A stretch of 37,240 bases of DNA from Streptomyces muensis (GTDB lineage: Bacteria > Actinomycetota > Actinomycetes > Streptomycetales > Streptomycetaceae): the NCBI RefSeq assembly GCF_021474425.1, contig NZ_JAKEIP010000064.1, positions 1 to 37,240 on the forward strand. Reading direction: 5' to 3'. The notes beneath the pieces were generated by a model. It saw nothing but the letters and a program-made list of their open reading frames with translations. It had not been told where the DNA came from and searched no databases. The position numbers and the translations under genes are program-made. Shown one piece after another: positions 33,913 to 37,240 of this stretch; position 1 is the stretch's first letter, and every line of letters starts with the position of its first letter.

Positions 33913-35739
33913 GTGACCACGACGCATGAACCTCCGTACCCACCGCCCGAGCCGCGGCGCGGCTCCGGCTCCGGAAACGGCCCCGTGCGGGGCAACGGCC
34001 GTACGGACGGCCGGGGTTCGGGCGTGCCCGAAGGCAGATACGACGGTGGGTACGGCCGTGCTGCCGGCCACGATGATCACCCGGCTGGAGCCGGGGGGTG
34101 GCACGAACACACCACCGGGCCCGGTGGGACGGGTGAGCGCGAAGGCGGGGCCGGTGACTGGGCCCAGCGCGGGCCCGGGCGACAAGGGATGTCTGCGCCC
34201 GGGGGCGGCGTCGGTGGCGGGAGAGAGCAGCGACCCGGCTCCGGCAGCCCGTACGACCACGGCGCCCATGCCGGTGGCTCGGCAGGGCAGGGGCACGGCC
34301 CGGGCGACCGGTCCGGCCACGACGCCGGTGGTGGCCAAGGTCACGGCCCCGGATCCGGCGGACGGCAGGGAGGCGGCGAGGGCGACGGACATGGGCATGG
34401 GCACTCGCACAGTCACGCCCACGGCCCGGCGGCACCCGTCTCCCGGCATCTGCGCAAGGTCATCGCGGCGGTCCTGATCCCGTTCGCCGCGGCGGTCGTG
34501 GTGGGGCTGGCGGTGCTGTGGCCGGGCGGTGCCCCGCCACACGAGCGCACCGGCGTCGGCTTCGACCGGCAGACACAGCAGGCCACGGTCACCAAGGTGG
34601 TCGAGCTGAGCTGCAAGGACGTCAACGCCTCGGGGGTGCCCCCGACCGGCGACACCTCCACCGCCGAGGGCTCCTCCGCCGTGCAGCAGGAGAGCGGCAC
34701 CTGCAAGAAGGCGACGATCCGCGTCGACACGGGCAAGGACAAGGGCCGTACGTTCACGGAGATCGTGCAGCCCGACCAGTCACGCCAGCTGCACGAGGGC
34801 CAGAAGGTCGTGGTCGCGTACGAGCCCTCCGCGCCGAAGGATCTGCAGTACTCGGTCACCGACGTGAACCGAAAGTTCCCGATGGCGCTGCTCGCCGGCA
34901 TCTTCGCGCTGGCGGTCGTGGTGGTGGGTCGGATGCGCGGTGTCATGGCGCTGGTCGCCCTGGCCATCAGCTTCCTCGTACTGACCTTCTTCATCCTGCC
35001 GGCGATCCTTCAGGGCTCGAACCCGCTGGTCGTGGCGGTGGTGGGGGCGAGCGCCATCATGCTGATCGCCCTCTATCTGTGCCACGGCCTGTCGGCCCGT
35101 ACCTCGGTGGCGGTGCTCGGCACGCTGCTCTCGCTGCTGCTGATCGGCCTTCTCGGCTCGGGGTTCATCGACTGGGCGGCGCTCACCGGCAACACCGACG
35201 ACAACACCGGCCTGATCCACGGGCTCTATCCGTCGATCGACATGAGCGGTCTGCTGCTCGCCGGCGTCATCATCGGTTCGCTCGGTGTCCTCGACGATGT
35301 GACGGTCACCCAGACGTCCGCGGTCTGGGAGCTGCACGAGGCCAACCCGACCATGGGCTGGCGCGGGCTGTACCGGGCGGGTATCCGCATCGGCCGTGAC
35401 CACATCGCCTCCGTCGTCAACACCCTCGTCCTCGCCTACGCGGGTGCCGCGCTGCCGCTGCTGCTGCTCTTCTCGATCGCGCAGAGCGGTGTCGGGACGG
35501 TCGCCAACAGTGAGTTGGTGGCGGAGGAGATCGTGCGCACGCTGGTGGGCTCCATCGGCCTGGTCGCGTCGGTGCCGGTCACCACGGCCCTCGCGGCCCT
35601 GGTGGTCTCGGCCGACCGGCCGGAGAACGGGGCTGCCCCGACGGGCGCCAAGCCGGTCCCGGCAGGAGCGCCGTCCGCCTCGGCAGGAGCACAGCCGGCT
35701 GCGGGGCGCGGTGGGCGGGGGCGTCGGCGCAAGCGGTGA
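33913..35739 (+). CDS. YibE/F family membrane protein with Gly/His-rich N-terminus (608 aa)
   Basis: Residues from about 175 on form the YibE/F family: a membrane anchor (VIAAVLIPFAAAVVVGLAVL), an extracytoplasmic domain of about 120 residues, then about seven membrane segments with the conserved GVLDDVTVTQTSAVWELHEA. The family is uncharacterised. Residues 1-170 are Gly/Pro/His-rich and probably disordered, ending in HGHGHGHSHSHAHG directly before the first membrane segment, which suggests metal binding. The C-terminus is an Ala/Pro/Arg-rich tail. GTG at 33913 has only a weak ribosome binding site and the true start could be inside the low-complexity part. Divergent from thiC. Confidence 0.85.
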   Translation: MTTTHEPPYPPPEPRRGSGSGNGPVRGNGRTDGRGSGVPEGRYDGGYGRAAGHDDHPAGAGGWHEHTTGPGGTGEREGGAGDWAQRGPGRQGMSAPGGGVGGGREQRPGSGSPYDHGAHAGGSAGQGHGPGDRSGHDAGGGQGHGPGSGGRQGGGEGDGHGHGHSHSHAHGPAAPVSRHLRKVIAAVLIPFAAAVVVGLAVLWPGGAPPHERTGVGFDRQTQQATVTKVVELSCKDVNASGVPPTGDTSTAEGSSAVQQESGTCKKATIRVDTGKDKGRTFTEIVQPDQSRQLHEGQKVVVAYEPSAPKDLQYSVTDVNRKFPMALLAGIFALAVVVVGRMRGVMALVALAISFLVLTFFILPAILQGSNPLVVAVVGASAIMLIALYLCHGLSARTSVAVLGTLLSLLLIGLLGSGFIDWAALTGNTDDNTGLIHGLYPSIDMSGLLLAGVIIGSLGVLDDVTVTQTSAVWELHEANPTMGWRGLYRAGIRIGRDHIASVVNTLVLAYAGAALPLLLLFSIAQSGVGTVANSELVAEEIVRTLVGSIGLVASVPVTTALAALVVSADRPENGAAPTGAKPVPAGAPSASAGAQPAAGRGGRGRRRKR

Positions 35740-35771
35740 CGGGCCAAGGGCGGCCTTCGAGCCGGGGCTAC

Positions 35772-35794
35772 CGCTCCGCCCGTCCGGCGGAGCG
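35772..35794 (+). terminator. Hairpin terminator after the YibE/F gene
   Basis: CGCTCCGCC-CGTCC-GGCGGAGCG, perfect 9-bp arms, 33 bp after the stop. Confidence 0.75.
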
Positions 35795-35845
35795 TGAAGC
35801 ACACCCGGCGGTAGGGAAGCGCTCCCACGCGCCCCTTGCGCGCCC

Positions 35846-35891
35846 GCTGAAGCGTTACGCCACCCCACCTCGGCTGCCGTAACGCTTCAGC
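35846..35891 (-). terminator. Inverted repeat overlapping the ssgA stop
   Basis: GCTGAAGCGTTACG (35846-35859) and CGTAACGCTTCAGC (35878-35891) are perfect 14-bp arms around 18 nt. The second arm includes the ssgA stop codon, so this terminates ssgA and probably reads both ways. Confidence 0.8.
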
Positions 35892-36324
35892 CCGCGCTCT
35901 GTTCCTCGGCCAGGATGCGGTCCAGGGCCTCGTCGAGGTGGGCGTCGAAGTCGGCGAGCGCGCCCTCCTGACCGAGCGGCACCAGCTTGTCGGTGCGGTC
36001 GAGGAAGGCCACGAGCGGCGCCACCGAGGAGCGGAACAGCGCCTGGTCGGCACCGACCTGAAGCCGGATCAACACATCGCCCAGTGTCTCGGAACCGGCC
36101 GGCGAGACACGTACATCTCCCTCCCCGCACGGCCTGCCCACCCCGTCGACCAGCAGCTCCCGGCCGAATGCCCAGGTCACCGGGGCATCGCCGGGCAGGT
36201 GGAAGGTCAGCCGTACGGCATAGGGATCACAGGTCTCGTAGCGCAACTCCACCGGGATGCGGAAAGAGAGCTCCTCGGACACGAGAAAGCTCATCATGAC
36301 CTCTGCCTCTACGGACTCGCGCAT
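35887..36324 (-). CDS. ssgA: SsgA, sporulation-specific cell division activator (145 aa)
   Basis: SsgA is a small SALP-family protein required for sporulation-specific septation in streptomycetes, where it marks division sites. The body MSFLVSEELSFRIPVELRYE, then TFHLPGDAPVTWAFGRELL and RLQVGADQALFRSSVAPLVA and FLDRTDKLVPLGQE is close to my memory of SsgA itself rather than a paralogue. ATG at 36324 follows GGGGTAGG; internal ATGs at 36297 and 36294 (after GAGGTC) would give about 135 aa. An IclR gene just upstream on the same strand matches ssgR-ssgA. The 100-bp gap between them should hold its promoter. Confidence 0.95.
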   Translation of the reverse strand: MRESVEAEVMMSFLVSEELSFRIPVELRYETCDPYAVRLTFHLPGDAPVTWAFGRELLVDGVGRPCGEGDVRVSPAGSETLGDVLIRLQVGADQALFRSSVAPLVAFLDRTDKLVPLGQEGALADFDAHLDEALDRILAEEQSAG

Positions 36325-36424
36325 CGCCTACCCCGTCGTTTGCCGTCGACTGGCCGGCCGGGAGAGACCCCGACACTGGTGGAATCTTGCTGAACGTACA
36401 CGAGAGATCACAAGGAGTGAGTTT

Positions 36425-37222
36425 TCAGATACTGATAGAGATCGCGAGTGACCCCAGGAGCCGCCCGATCTCCTCCTGCAGCTGCCGCGCCGCCGACAGC
36501 AGCCGGTCGGCCTGATGGGCGGGCAGGGAAATGGCCATCGTCGCGGCCGTGGTACCGACCGTGATCGGAATCGCCGCGCACACCGTGCCCAGCGCGTACT
36601 CCTGACGCTCGGTCACCGGCTCCATCCGACGGGTCCGCTCGAGGCGTCGCAGCAGGGTACGGCTGTCGCGCACGGTGTACGGGGTGATGGCCTGCACAGG
36701 ATGGCGGTCGAGGTGGTCGCGGCGGGCCTCGTCGTCCAGCTGGGACAGCAGACACTGACCGATGGCGTGCGCATGGCCGGTCTCCCGGAAGTCGGCCCAT
36801 TCCTCCACCGCGGGATTGCCCGGGGTGTCCGAGACGCACATGACCTCGATCTCGCCGTCGCGGTACTGGGCGTAGTAAACGGGGACACCGATGACATCAC
36901 GCCATTGGGCGAGCGCGTCGGCAACCGTGCTGCGACGTTTCTGCTGGGCCGCGCTGCTGCTCAGCCGTACAGCTGCCTCCCCGAGGAAGAACAGCCCCTT
37001 GTCGCGGTGCAGATAGCCTTCGTGCACCAGCGTGCGCAACAGGTGGTAGGCGGTGGGCAGCGCCAGGCCCGTCTCGCGGGCGAGCTGCTTGGCGGGAGCG
37101 CCGTACTCGTGGTCGGCGACACATTCCAGCAGGCGCATCGCACGCTGGACGGATCCGATGAGTGTCGCGGACTGCGGCTGCTCGGTGGGGGTCGGAGAAA
37201 CCTGTCGGGGGACCTGGGGCAC
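36425..37222 (-). CDS. ssgR: IclR family regulator SsgR (265 aa or longer at the N-terminus)
   Basis: An IclR-type activator: the winged helix (IGSVQRAMRLLECVADHEYG, then PAKQLARETGLALPTAYHLL and RTLVHEGYLHRDKG) precedes an effector-binding domain with GHAHAIGQCLLSQLDD and YALGTVCAAIPITVG. Its place upstream of ssgA on the same strand identifies it as SsgR, the activator of ssgA transcription. GTG at 37222 is the first start inside the window, but the frame remains open to the right edge, so the true start may lie beyond. An internal start closer to the winged helix is also possible. Confidence 0.92.
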   Translation of the reverse strand: MPQVPRQVSPTPTEQPQSATLIGSVQRAMRLLECVADHEYGAPAKQLARETGLALPTAYHLLRTLVHEGYLHRDKGLFFLGEAAVRLSSSAAQQKRRSTVADALAQWRDVIGVPVYYAQYRDGEIEVMCVSDTPGNPAVEEWADFRETGHAHAIGQCLLSQLDDEARRDHLDRHPVQAITPYTVRDSRTLLRRLERTRRMEPVTERQEYALGTVCAAIPITVGTTAATMAISLPAHQADRLLSAARQLQEEIGRLLGSLAISISI

Positions 37223-37240
37223 GGCGGAACGCGGTTGCCC

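Overview
This is a high-GC actinobacterial chromosome segment, almost certainly Streptomyces. The evidence is GTG starts with overlapping stop/start codons, a cydA-cydB-cydDC cluster with a Rex operator, an IclR gene upstream of ssgA (the sporulation pair ssgR-ssgA), a TPP riboswitch ahead of thiC, and rare TTA codons confined, where I looked, to horizontally acquired genes. Four parS-like sites (two perfect GTTTCACGTGAAAC) and two clusters of DnaA-box-like sequences suggest the segment lies fairly near the replication origin. From memory, the gene order resembles the S. coelicolor SCO3925 to SCO396x region; this was not checked.

Left part (1-9.6 kb): a degenerate tandem array of about 18 units of about 30 bp, a tRNA-Ser(GCT), a small conserved hypothetical gene, then a four-gene minus-strand ABC transporter operon (ATPase-permease-ATPase-permease). 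Divergent from it is a plus-strand run of an M24 peptidase-like protein, an EphD-like alpha/beta-hydrolase/SDR fusion and a MerR regulator, each overlapping the next by 4 nt. A DnaA-box cluster and a KptA/Tpt1 RNA 2'-phosphotransferase follow.

Middle (9.7-24.7 kb): a luciferase-like oxidoreductase, a Cof-type HAD phosphatase, a secreted M23 peptidase, the cytochrome bd operon (cydA, cydB and fused cydDC, minus strand, Rex-controlled), a cyclophilin-like small protein, a HisC-type aminotransferase, a LacI regulator with a possible leader peptide, a metallophosphoesterase, and a two-TM hypothetical protein ending at a strong nested-hairpin terminator.

Mobile element (24,899-32,004, about 7.1 kb): a small integrative element has entered the coding sequence of thiC using a large serine integrase. 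The displaced native thiC 3' end (43 codons, M to stop) remains at the left junction. The element brings a substitute thiC 3' end (47 codons plus stop) and a terminator, so thiC is intact but chimeric. Joining the element ends rebuilds an attP whose 18-bp arms are inverted repeats placed exactly symmetrically around a GA dinucleotide. This fixes the crossover in the Ser codon right after the third Cys of the ThiC Fe-S motif. The element encodes the integrase, a 64-aa protein, a RepSA-type replication initiator, a GntR/UTRA regulator with three palindromic operators, a coupled trio of small unknown genes, and an XRE(DUF5753)/DUF397 pair. No FtsK/SpoIIIE-type transfer gene is present; a roughly 530-bp gene-free stretch lies where one might be expected, so this looks like a reduced AICE.

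Right part (32-37.2 kb): thiC with a TPP riboswitch whose enlarged P3 arm contains a parS-like sequence, a YibE/F membrane protein with a Gly/His-rich N-terminus, ssgA, and ssgR at the right edge.
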